6,762 bases of DNA, from positions 1 through 6,762 of the forward strand of contig CAZYVA010000095.1 of the NCBI GenBank assembly GCA_964650695.1, in the 5' to 3' direction. Positions 1-5,359 of this stretch are shown one piece after another. Numbering within the stretch: position 1 is the first letter of the stretch; each line of letters opens with the position of its first letter. The notes beneath the pieces were generated by a model. It made no database searches, was not told where the DNA came from, and saw nothing but the letters and a program-made list of their open reading frames with translations. The stretch comes from CAZYVA01 sp964650695. Lineage in GTDB: Bacteria; Bacillota; Clostridia; Lachnospirales; Lachnospiraceae. Made by a program: the position numbers and the translations under genes.

Positions 1-1
1 T

Positions 2-1390
2 ATGGAATACCGCGTGAGAAACAAGGATGGGAAATACGTTGTCTGTACCTGCCAGGGCAAAGTATTAAAAGGGCAGAAAGGACAGCCGGATTTATTTGCC
101 GGGACGATCGTGAACCATGGCGTTGTGGATGGGATCGATCCTGTGACGAACCTCCACAACAGCCATGAGATGCAGGCGTACCTGCACCATGTTTTGATGC
201 AGAGAGAAAAGATGGCGGTCTTAAAGGTGGAGATCCAAGCGTTTGACCGTGTCAACATGACGTATGGGACGGTCTGTGGGAATGAAGTGCTGCGCTTGTT
301 TGCCATCCGTTTAAAAAAACTGGTGAATTACCACGGGACGGTATTCCGGATTGAAGGGGCGGAGTTTGTCCTCTGCCTGCCCGGCTGGGATAGCGAGGAT
401 ATCCGGAAATTGTTTGGGCATATCCGCCAGATCGCGGAAAAAGAAATCCGGCTGGATGCTTTGGTTATTCCGCTGCGTGTATCCGCGGGGGCGCTGATCC
501 TGGAAGATTTCAGCGTGGACGAATACCGGGTGAAGAGCCGGCTGGATTATGCATTGGAGCAGTCCCGCGCCGAAAGGCATGGGGAGCTGGCATTTTTTGA
601 TGATACGGTGAAAGGCGGGGATCAAAAACGGCTGGAGCTGTATGCGGAGGTTAACCAGAGCGTGCTGGACGGATGCAAAGGATTTTACCTGAACTATCAG
701 CCGGTGAAGTCCCTTGCGGATGGCTCTTTTGTTGGGATGGAAGCATTGGTGCGCTGGAGGGATTCCAAGGGGCAGGAAGTGCTGCCTGGCGATTTCATCC
801 CGTGGCTGGAGGATGAGCCCAGCTTCTATGAGCTTGGGAAATGGATTTTCCGGACAGCTTTCCAGGATGCCTGGCCTTTGATGGAAAAATACCCGCATTT
901 CCATCTGTATGTCAATCTGACTCCGGGACAGTTAAAGCATCACAATTTTCAGGCAGATTTGCTTCAAATCCTCCAGGAATGCCATTACCCGCCTGACGCG
1001 CTTTGCCTGGAATTGACGGAACGGTGCCGGAACCTGAGCGCGAAAATGCTGAAAGAAAGCCTGGACAATCTTCGGGAATTGGGGATCCAGACGGCGGTGG
1101 ACGATATCGGGATCGGGGCGTTTACGTCGGGCCTGCTTTTGGAAGCGCCTTTTGACCTTTTGAAAATTGACCGTTCGTTTATCAAAGATATTGCGCATCA
1201 GCCGTCAAAGCAGATATTGGTCAACCATATCGTGGACGTTGCCAGGGAATTGAAAATCAAGACCTGCCTGGAAGGAGTGGAGGATCAGGAAACCTACGAG
1301 TGTGTGAAAGCCCTCTTCCCGACGTATTACCAGGGATTCTATTATTCGAAGCCAAAAGCGATCGAAGAGATTATAGAGCGTTGGGGCTAA
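2..1390 (+). CDS. PAS-GGDEF-EAL cyclic-di-GMP protein, 5' partial; probable phosphodiesterase
   Basis: This is the C-terminal 462 residues of a c-di-GMP turnover protein. Residues 2-40 resemble the end of a PAS/PAC sensor domain (EYRVRNKDGKYVV, then a GTIVNHG strand), so the ATG at position 2 is probably an internal Met and the true start lies before the window. A GGDEF domain spans about 45-205, but its signature is EGAEF (118-122) and no RxxD inhibitory site is seen just upstream, so cyclase activity is unlikely. The EAL domain spans about 215-460. It keeps the metal and catalytic residues known for the family: E247 in MEALVRW, N305, E337 and E340 in ELTE, D367-D368, K388 in LKIDRSF, E424 and E427 in EGVE, and Q444 in YQGF. 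Loop 6 reads DDIGIG instead of the usual DDFGTG. The best inference is a c-di-GMP phosphodiesterase whose GGDEF part is regulatory, perhaps GTP-binding. It converges on the next gene with a 41-bp gap and no obvious terminator. Confidence 0.93.
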   Translation: MEYRVRNKDGKYVVCTCQGKVLKGQKGQPDLFAGTIVNHGVVDGIDPVTNLHNSHEMQAYLHHVLMQREKMAVLKVEIQAFDRVNMTYGTVCGNEVLRLFAIRLKKLVNYHGTVFRIEGAEFVLCLPGWDSEDIRKLFGHIRQIAEKEIRLDALVIPLRVSAGALILEDFSVDEYRVKSRLDYALEQSRAERHGELAFFDDTVKGGDQKRLELYAEVNQSVLDGCKGFYLNYQPVKSLADGSFVGMEALVRWRDSKGQEVLPGDFIPWLEDEPSFYELGKWIFRTAFQDAWPLMEKYPHFHLYVNLTPGQLKHHNFQADLLQILQECHYPPDALCLELTERCRNLSAKMLKESLDNLRELGIQTAVDDIGIGAFTSGLLLEAPFDLLKIDRSFIKDIAHQPSKQILVNHIVDVARELKIKTCLEGVEDQETYECVKALFPTYYQGFYYSKPKAIEEIIERWG

Positions 1391-1431
1391 AAAGCCATCC
1401 ATTGCCCGTATTAAAGCTTCCTATCCACGTC

Positions 1432-2301
1432 CTATCTTTCTGTGCTGAAAAAAATAAGGGAGAGCATATCCGGGCCAGTGTGCGCTCCGATGACGGGGCT
1501 CAGCATTGTTTTTTTCACATCGGCGTCAGGATACTTTTCCAGCACCATCTGTTCCAGCGCTGCGGCGGCATCCATGCAGTCAGCGCAACTGATGTAGACG
1601 GTATTGCCGTAGGAAGGGTCGAATCTCTGGCTGAAGCGTTTTGCCAGGTATCTTAACGCCTGCTTGTTTCCGCGTTTTTTGTCGATGGTGTCCAGCTTCC
1701 CATCCGGGAGGATGGTCAGGATCGGCTTGATCTGCAAGGCTGTCCCGACAATTGCGGTAGCGGCGGAGACACGCCCGCCTCTTTGCAGGTACATCAAATC
1801 CTCGACTTTAAAATAATAGCTGATATTCCCGGCATGGTTTCTGAGCCATTCCGCATTTTCCCGCAATTCCATGCCGTGCGCCCGGTTCTCGCACGCTTTT
1901 TCCGTGAGAAGCCCCATGCCGCCGGTGGCGCCGAGGGAGTCGATGACTTCGATCTCCGCATCTTTGTATTCTTCGCGCAGCATTTCCACGGCAAGGCATG
2001 CGGATTCATAAGTATTGCTTAATCCGCTGGACAAAGAGATATACAGGATGGGGCGCTGTTCTTCCAGGTAAGGTTTGAACACTTCCAGATAATGGCTGGG
2101 CGTGATCTGGCTGGTGCAGGTAGGGATTTTGCGGCGCAGCTTTTCATAATAGTTGTGCATCATGGCGTCGCTTTCCGGCCTGTTGCAGTGAAAGGACTCT
2201 TCACCGAGCATATATTCCATCGGGACATAGCGCACGTCGTGCTTTTCGGCAAACGCCTGGTCAATATCTAAAGACATATCTGCAAATATTTCATAATTCA
2301 T
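1432..2301 (-). CDS. DegV family (FakB-like) fatty-acid-binding protein
   Basis: This 289-residue protein has the normal length for the DegV family. Characterised members (FakB) hold a fatty acid in a buried pocket and present it to the kinase FakA, giving acyl-phosphate for phospholipid synthesis. Visible signatures are TSQITP (63-68), the ligand-site loop SLSSGLSNTY (89-98), VEDLMYLQRGGR (167-177) followed by IKPIL (191-195), KKRGNKQA (208-215), and the C-terminal PVIGAHTGP (269-277). Two positions differ from the usual pattern. The N-terminal TDST-type loop reads ADMS (7-10), and the HTGP motif is followed by D rather than the common G. Many clostridia carry several DegV paralogues, so the exact ligand cannot be read from the sequence. 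The start is supported by a good Shine-Dalgarno (GGGAGGAG, complement of 2309-2316) 7 nt upstream. It is divergent from the TetR gene and shares its control region. No fakA is visible in this window. Confidence 0.93.
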   Translation of the reverse strand: MNYEIFADMSLDIDQAFAEKHDVRYVPMEYMLGEESFHCNRPESDAMMHNYYEKLRRKIPTCTSQITPSHYLEVFKPYLEEQRPILYISLSSGLSNTYESACLAVEMLREEYKDAEIEVIDSLGATGGMGLLTEKACENRAHGMELRENAEWLRNHAGNISYYFKVEDLMYLQRGGRVSAATAIVGTALQIKPILTILPDGKLDTIDKKRGNKQALRYLAKRFSQRFDPSYGNTVYISCADCMDAAAALEQMVLEKYPDADVKKTMLSPVIGAHTGPDMLSLIFFSTER

Positions 2302-2308
2302 GAATGGA

Positions 2309-2316
2309 CTCCTCCC
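2309..2316 (-). promoter_or_regulatory. Ribosome binding site of degV-family gene
   Basis: Read on the minus strand this is GGGAGGAG, a near-perfect Shine-Dalgarno sequence separated by 7 nt from the ATG at 2301-2299. It fixes the start of the DegV-family gene. Confidence 0.85.
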
Positions 2317-2384
2317 TGGATTGGCCGGCGTGTTTTCATTGCTGCTTGAAAAGGCAACGTATGAGAAAGCCGATCCTATAGGAA

Positions 2385-2400
2385 TGTTGATTTTTCTACA
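2385..2400. promoter_or_regulatory. Operator-like palindrome O1
   Basis: This 16-bp imperfect palindrome reads TGTTGA-TTTT-TCTACA, with five of six arm positions complementary. It matches the second site (2457-2472) at 12 of 16 positions. It covers the tetR -35 box and sits at about +1 to +16 of the predicted degV transcript, so occupancy could shut both promoters. TetR-family repressors commonly bind such palindromes in divergent regions. Binding by this TetR is inferred. Confidence 0.5.
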
Positions 2401-2415
2401 TATGGGTATTATACT
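2387..2415 (+). promoter_or_regulatory. Promoter of tetR-family gene
   Basis: On the plus strand there is a -35 box TTGATT (2387-2392), a 17-bp spacer and a -10 box TATACT (2410-2415). Transcription would start near 2422, about 60 nt before the TetR-family ATG. The -35 box lies inside the first operator-like palindrome, which would let a bound repressor block RNA polymerase. Confidence 0.65.
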
Positions 2416-2437
2416 ATCTTTAAATATTGTGTTTCAA
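2408..2437 (-). promoter_or_regulatory. Promoter of degV-family gene
   Basis: On the minus strand there is a -35 box TTGAAA (complement of 2432-2437), an 18-bp spacer and a perfect -10 box TATAAT (complement of 2408-2413). Transcription would start near 2401, leaving a leader of about 100 nt before the DegV-family ATG. The -10 box overlaps the -10 box of the opposite promoter by four base pairs. The assignment rests on consensus matching to the housekeeping sigma factor only. Confidence 0.7.
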
Positions 2438-2454
2438 TTGCCAGAATGGAGCGA

Positions 2455-2474
2455 TTTATAGATTAATCTACAAA
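2455..2474. promoter_or_regulatory. Operator-like palindrome O2
   Basis: The core TAGATTAATCTA (2459-2470) is a perfect 12-bp palindrome. The symmetry extends to 20 bp with two non-matching outer pairs (2458/2471 breaks it, then TTT pairs with AAA). It lies in the tetR leader, about +35 to +50, just ahead of the ribosome binding site and upstream of the degV -35 box. Its centre is 72 bp from that of O1, close to seven helical turns. The combined consensus of the two sites is TGTAGATTAATCTACA. Confidence 0.55.
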
Positions 2475-2484
2475 AAGGATATAA

Positions 2485-3078
2485 ATGGGGAAAAAGATGG
2501 ACCGCAGAGTGGAAAAGACAAAGCATGCAATTAAGGAAGCGTATTTTGGAATTTTGATGGAAGGCAGAGGGAAAAAGCTTACGATCACCGAGATCGCCAG
2601 AAGAGCCAATATAGACCGTAAGACCTTTTACCTGCATTACGGTTCGGTGGAGGACATTATCCGGGAATTTACAAAAGAAAAGGTGGAGGAAATTGTCAGA
2701 AGCCTGAAAGAAGTGATTATTTTTGAGGATTCCTTCCGGATCAAACAAGTCTTTGAAAGGCTGAACAAGGCAGTCTATGAAAATCTTGAGGTTTTTGAGT
2801 TCCTTTCCAAGAATAAAGAGTATGATTATTTCATAGAGCAGATGCGGAAAATGCTGGTACAGATTGTGGTGGAATCCGGCGGCAAGTATTTTTCCATGCA
2901 GGAGAATGAACTGAAATTTTATGCCGAGTTTTTTGTTTCCGGGATCATATCGGCCTACACATTCTGGCTGAGCACGGGGATGCCCATTTCCATTGACGAG
3001 ATGTCAGACAATGTCAGCATTGCGGCGATGCAAGGGTTGAAAGGGATTCTTGCGGGCAAAATGAAGGTGGAAGGATAA
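2485..3078 (+). CDS. TetR family transcriptional regulator
   Basis: This 197-residue protein is the usual size for a TetR-family dimeric regulator. The N-terminal DNA-binding domain covers about 8-55, with the helix-turn-helix at 32-52 (LTITEIARRANIDRKTFYLH followed by Y), a clear family signature. The C-terminal ligand and dimerisation half (about 75-190) is all-helical and ends with FFVSGIISAYTFWLSTGMP (149-167), resembling the TetR-like C-terminal domain of many Firmicutes DhaS-type regulators. Its ligand cannot be read from the sequence. The first ATG is preferred because AAAAGGA (2473-2479) lies 5 nt upstream; a second Met at residue 5 (2497) is possible, with GGGGAAAAAG just before it. 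The gene is divergent from the DegV-family gene and two matching palindromes lie between them, so autorepression and control of that gene are likely. It might also control the secreted-protein gene that follows 130 bp downstream on the same strand, but no copy of the palindrome was seen there. Confidence 0.93.
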   Translation: MGKKMDRRVEKTKHAIKEAYFGILMEGRGKKLTITEIARRANIDRKTFYLHYGSVEDIIREFTKEKVEEIVRSLKEVIIFEDSFRIKQVFERLNKAVYENLEVFEFLSKNKEYDYFIEQMRKMLVQIVVESGGKYFSMQENELKFYAEFFVSGIISAYTFWLSTGMPISIDEMSDNVSIAAMQGLKGILAGKMKVEG

Positions 3079-3110
3079 GGACGGCATGGTCATGATAGAC
3101 AACCGGAAAT

Positions 3111-3162
3111 TTGACAATATTTGCAAAAATGTATTGACTTTTGCAGGATTTCGTATGAGAAT
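3111..3162 (+). promoter_or_regulatory. Candidate promoter of secreted-protein gene, with inverted repeat
   Basis: A -35 box TTGACT (3134-3139) is followed after 17 bp by a weak -10 box GAGAAT (3157-3162). A perfect TTGACA also occurs at 3111-3116 but has no good -10 partner. An inverted repeat, TGCAAAA (3122-3128) and TTTTGCA (3139-3145) separated by 10 bp, brackets the -35 box and may be a regulator site. The promoter call is tentative. Confidence 0.45.
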
Positions 3163-3172
3163 AAAAGTATTA

Positions 3173-3204
3173 CAAAAGAAAAAGGGGTTCTTTTGATAAG
3201 GGGG
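3173..3204 (+). promoter_or_regulatory. Leader hairpin next to the ribosome binding site of the secreted-protein gene
   Basis: CAAAAGAA (3173-3180) and TTCTTTTG (3188-3195) are perfectly complementary with a 7-nt loop (AAAGGGG). The true Shine-Dalgarno AAGGGGG (3198-3204) starts two bases after the stem and lies 4 nt before the ATG at 3209. The loop holds a second Shine-Dalgarno-like sequence. The stem is AT-rich and weak, so a regulatory role is only a possibility; the ribosome binding site itself is well supported. Confidence 0.4.
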
Positions 3205-3208
3205 CAGT

Positions 3209-4696
3209 ATGAGAAAAATATTTAGTTACGCATTGATAATTGCCATTCTGGCGTCATTCATTTTACCATTATCGGTAAGCGCAGCCTTTCAACATGAAAG
3301 TAAAGATATTACCAGCGATGCGACGAGGGTATTCAACCTGAATGGAAAGTACCGTTCCAGTACGCAGGGAATGTGCGTCGCGGATCATTATCTTGTTGTC
3401 ACAAGATGGTCCAGCAATTCCAAGCCGACGACCTACGTTGTCCTGGATTTAGAGACGGGGAAAGAAGTCGGGCATTACGATTTCAGCACCGGGCATAGCA
3501 ATTCGATGGCGTACAATGCCGCGAAAAATGAGATTGCTGTCGTGACGGACGGCAAGGCGTACCTGTTTGATTTCAGCGATGGCGTGATGCGGAAAAAGGA
3601 AAGTATCAGCGTTGGCAACCATGCGGTAAAAGTAGCCTATGTTGCGGATAAGGAGAGTTATTATATCTCGACCGGTATCCGTATGTTCCGCACAAAGGAT
3701 TTCCGTACTTTGACGGAAACGTTCCGCTCCAGCGAGCTGGCGACGAACCAGGGGATGGGGTCGGATGGCACAAACCTGTTTGTGTGCTGGTGGGGGAGCA
3801 GTAAGAACACCATCGAGGTGCTGTCAACCGGGGGGAAGAAGGTAACTTCCTATACATTGGACGACGCTGTCTGCGACGAGGTGGAAGAGGTAGATTTCTA
3901 CAAAGGGAATATGTACCTGAATATCACAAATTCCGGCTCCAATAATGGGATTTATGTAGTGGCAGGAGACGGCAATGAAAAAGTGGCGGAGCAGCAAGCA
4001 GAAACGGAAACAAAAGCGAAAACCACGGAAAATACGAAGGAAGAAGCATCGGCTACACCAGAGGAACAGCAGGAACAGGAAGAAGCTGCCCATATCCATG
4101 AGTACAGCGACTGGGTAGTGACAAAAGAAGCAACCTGCGCGGAGGACGGGCAGAAAGAACGCACTTGCGCGTGTGGGGAAAAACAGATTGAAACGATACC
4201 GGCTACCGGCCAGCACAAGGAAGGCCCGTGGGAGCAGGTGACGGAAGAAACCTGTGAGCAGGAGGGGCTGAAGCAAAAATTCTGCCAGGTATGCGGGGCT
4301 GTCCTGGACGAGCAGGTGGTACAGCCAACCGGGCATGATTATGGCGAGTGGAGGATGTCAAAGAATCCGACTGTTTTTGTGAATTCTGAGTATGTCAGGA
4401 CATGTAAGGTTTGCGGGCTGGAAGAGCTCAAAAATGGCGAGCCGCTGGAACCGTACCTGATTTTGGACGCTTCGCTGGTGACAGCATGGTATAAAGACCC
4501 GACGAAGCTGCAGGCTGTGGTGAATGAAGGGGATACAATTGTATCATGGACGTCTTCGGATAAAAAAGTGGCCTCGGTCAGCCAGAACGGCACGGTGACG
4601 CCTCACCGTCCGGGGAAAGCTTCCATCACGGTAAAGACGAAATCCGGGCTGAAAAAGACATGCAAAGTGACGGTGAAGTGGATCCAGTTGGACTAA
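3209..4696 (+). CDS. Secreted propeller-like protein with Cys/His repeats and BIG2 domain
   Basis: This 495-residue protein begins with a typical signal peptide: MRK, a hydrophobic stretch 8-20, and a likely cleavage after VSA or SAA at 25-26. Residues about 38-253 form short beta-strand-like units (YLVVTRW, YVVLDLETGKEVGHY, IAVVTDGKAYLFDF, IYVVAGDG), suggesting a beta-propeller-like fold without enzyme motifs. A charged, Glu/Gln/Thr-rich linker (256-294) follows. Three tandem repeats of the H-x-Y/G...W...TC...CxxCG...PATG type occupy 297-410, and a BIG2 (bacterial Ig-like, group 2) domain ends the protein (about 415-492, with VSWTSSDKKVASVSQNGTV). There is no LPxTG anchor, no transmembrane tail and no SLH or choline-binding repeat, so it may be released or held by other contacts. 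Such repeat-plus-BIG2 proteins are common on clostridial surfaces, but their function is mostly unknown. I infer an envelope or extracellular binding role. Confidence 0.88.
   Translation: MRKIFSYALIIAILASFILPLSVSAAFQHESKDITSDATRVFNLNGKYRSSTQGMCVADHYLVVTRWSSNSKPTTYVVLDLETGKEVGHYDFSTGHSNSMAYNAAKNEIAVVTDGKAYLFDFSDGVMRKKESISVGNHAVKVAYVADKESYYISTGIRMFRTKDFRTLTETFRSSELATNQGMGSDGTNLFVCWWGSSKNTIEVLSTGGKKVTSYTLDDAVCDEVEEVDFYKGNMYLNITNSGSNNGIYVVAGDGNEKVAEQQAETETKAKTTENTKEEASATPEEQQEQEEAAHIHEYSDWVVTKEATCAEDGQKERTCACGEKQIETIPATGQHKEGPWEQVTEETCEQEGLKQKFCQVCGAVLDEQVVQPTGHDYGEWRMSKNPTVFVNSEYVRTCKVCGLEELKNGEPLEPYLILDASLVTAWYKDPTKLQAVVNEGDTIVSWTSSDKKVASVSQNGTVTPHRPGKASITVKTKSGLKKTCKVTVKWIQLD
4097..4438 (+). 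repeat. Three tandem Cys/His protein repeats inside the secreted protein
   Basis: Residues 297-335, 336-375 and 376-410 align as three copies of about 35-40 residues. Copy 1 has HEYSDW, ATC, TCACG and IPATG. Copy 2 has HKEGPW, ETC, FCQVCG and QPTG. Copy 3 has HDYGEW, TCKVCG and no closing PATG. Cysteines fall at 310, 320, 322; 349, 359, 362; and 399, 402. Copy 1 has CxC where the others have CxxC, and copy 3 lacks the first Cys. The pattern could support metal binding or disulfides; neither is proven. Confidence 0.75.
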
Positions 4697-4923
4697 AAGC
4701 CGGATCAATGATTGCTCCGTGGATCAGATTGGAGATTTAGGGGACAGGACATGTTCCCTGGAAGGAATGACGGGGATTTCAGAAAGAAAAAATAACAGTA
4801 GTAATCTGAAAGGATTAGTGATATAATATGGACACTTGGCGAGATGTTTTCGAGCCTTAGTGATTTTTGGTATCATGATATTAATGATGATTCTGCAGTC
4901 AGGCAGAAGAAAGGATGTGGAGC
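4697..4923. other. Intergenic region without a supported gene
   Basis: These 227 bp between the secreted protein and the small membrane protein hold an imperfect palindrome at 4741-4757 (GGGACA and TGTTCCC around a short loop), an extended -10 promoter near 4819-4827, and a 27-codon open frame at 4844-4927 with no convincing ribosome binding site. No T-tailed terminator hairpin was seen after the secreted-protein gene. Confidence 0.6.
4799..4827 (+). promoter_or_regulatory. Extended -10 promoter of small membrane protein gene
   Basis: A perfect -10 box TATAAT (4822-4827) is preceded by TGA, giving the extended -10 form TGnTATAAT. The -35 region is poor (TAGTAA at 4799-4804 with a 17-bp spacer), as is usual for extended -10 promoters. 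An inverted repeat, TAATC (4802-4806) and GATTA (4813-4817), lies between the boxes and could be a regulator site. The start would be near 4834, leaving a leader of about 90 nt. Confidence 0.65.
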
Positions 4924-5220
4924 ATGAGTGGTAAAGTGGAGGAATTAATTGCCGCAACAAAATTAAGCGAATTATTGAATACGAAAAAGGAGGAGGACAA
5001 ACCGAGCAGGACTGTTCTCTGGGTATTGGCGGTTATCGGCGCAGTTGCGGCAGTTGCGGCAATTGCATATGCAGTTTATTGTTTCTTCACCCCGGATTAT
5101 ACGGATGATTTTGAGGATGACTTCGAGGACGATTTCGATGATGATTTCCTCAATGAGGAAGAGAAAGCGAAAGGCGAAGAAGCAGAGGAAGAGAAAGACG
5201 GGGAAAAAGGAAAAGAATAG
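4924..5220 (+). CDS. Small single-pass membrane protein with acidic DDFE-repeat tail
   Basis: This is a 98-residue protein of unknown function. A short amphipathic, charged N-terminus (1-29, VEELIAATKLSELL) is followed by one hydrophobic segment (about 30-56, VLWVLAVIGAVAAVAAIAYA and onward) and then a strongly acidic tail. The tail starts with four DDFx units (61-75, DDFEDDFEDDFDDDF) and ends in a Glu/Lys-rich stretch. By the positive-inside rule, Lys/Arg residues before the segment suggest N-inside topology with the acidic tail outside, though the tail's charge makes this uncertain. I chose the ATG at 4924 because AAAGG (4910-4914) lies 9 nt upstream; the in-frame ATG at 4915 directly abuts that site and is too close. 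It has its own promoter and a strong terminator, so it is probably monocistronic. I do not recognise a named family; similar small proteins seem to occur in Lachnospiraceae, but this is from memory. Confidence 0.8.
   Translation: MSGKVEELIAATKLSELLNTKKEEDKPSRTVLWVLAVIGAVAAVAAIAYAVYCFFTPDYTDDFEDDFEDDFDDDFLNEEEKAKGEEAEEEKDGEKGKE
5104..5148 (+). repeat. 12-bp tandem repeat encoding DDFE units
   Basis: Units start at 5104, 5116, 5128 and 5140 (GATGATTTTGAG, GATGACTTCGAG, GACGATTTCGAT, GATGATTTC). They differ mainly at third codon positions, so the protein pattern is better preserved than the DNA. This suggests selection on the Asp-Asp-Phe spacing rather than a recent slippage event. Confidence 0.8.
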
Positions 5221-5252
5221 GCTGGCATACGGATCATTGTTTGGATGCATAA

Positions 5253-5287
5253 AAAGGCAGGCGGAATTTTTGGTTTCGCCTGCCTTT
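5253..5287 (+). terminator. Rho-independent terminator, possibly bidirectional
   Basis: AAAGGCAGGCG (5253-5263) pairs perfectly with CGCCTGCCTTT (5277-5287). The stem can extend three more pairs (one G-U), leaving a 7-nt loop. On the plus strand it is followed by the modest T-run TTTGTCTT. On the minus strand the stem is followed by TTTTT (complement of 5251-5255). It ends the small membrane protein transcript 33 bp after the stop codon and separates it from the methyltransferase gene. Confidence 0.85.
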
Positions 5288-5359
5288 GTCTTAAAGGAAA
5301 CATAGAGGGCGGATGTGGAAAACGGATGATGCAGGCCAGGTTTGGATAGAGGGTGCAGG

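Noticed and set aside
1385..1396. GGCT-AAAA-AGCC hairpin at the end of the EAL gene
   Set aside because: The stem is only 4 bp and there is no T-run, so it is not a convincing terminator.
1300..1656. 118-codon plus-strand open frame across the gene 1 / degV junction
   Set aside because: It overlaps the end of the EAL gene in another frame and lies antisense to the DegV-family gene. It has no ribosome binding site and no recognisable protein features.
3890..3901. GTAGATTTCTAC resembling the TetR operator consensus
   Set aside because: It lies inside the secreted-protein coding sequence (encoding VDFY) and has a 2-bp rather than 4-bp spacer, so it is probably coincidence.
3824..4336. 170-codon minus-strand open frame rich in Phe and Leu
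   Set aside because: It looks hydrophobic only because it is the reverse of the Glu/Lys-rich linker of the secreted protein.
4701..4719. CGGA...TCCG inverted repeat after the secreted-protein gene
   Set aside because: The arms are short and interrupted, the loop geometry is poor and no T-run follows, so I do not call a terminator.
4678..4733. 15-bp imperfect direct repeat (12 of 15 identical) spanning the secreted-protein stop codon
   Set aside because: It is short and low in complexity (GTGGATC...TTGGA), and plausible by chance.
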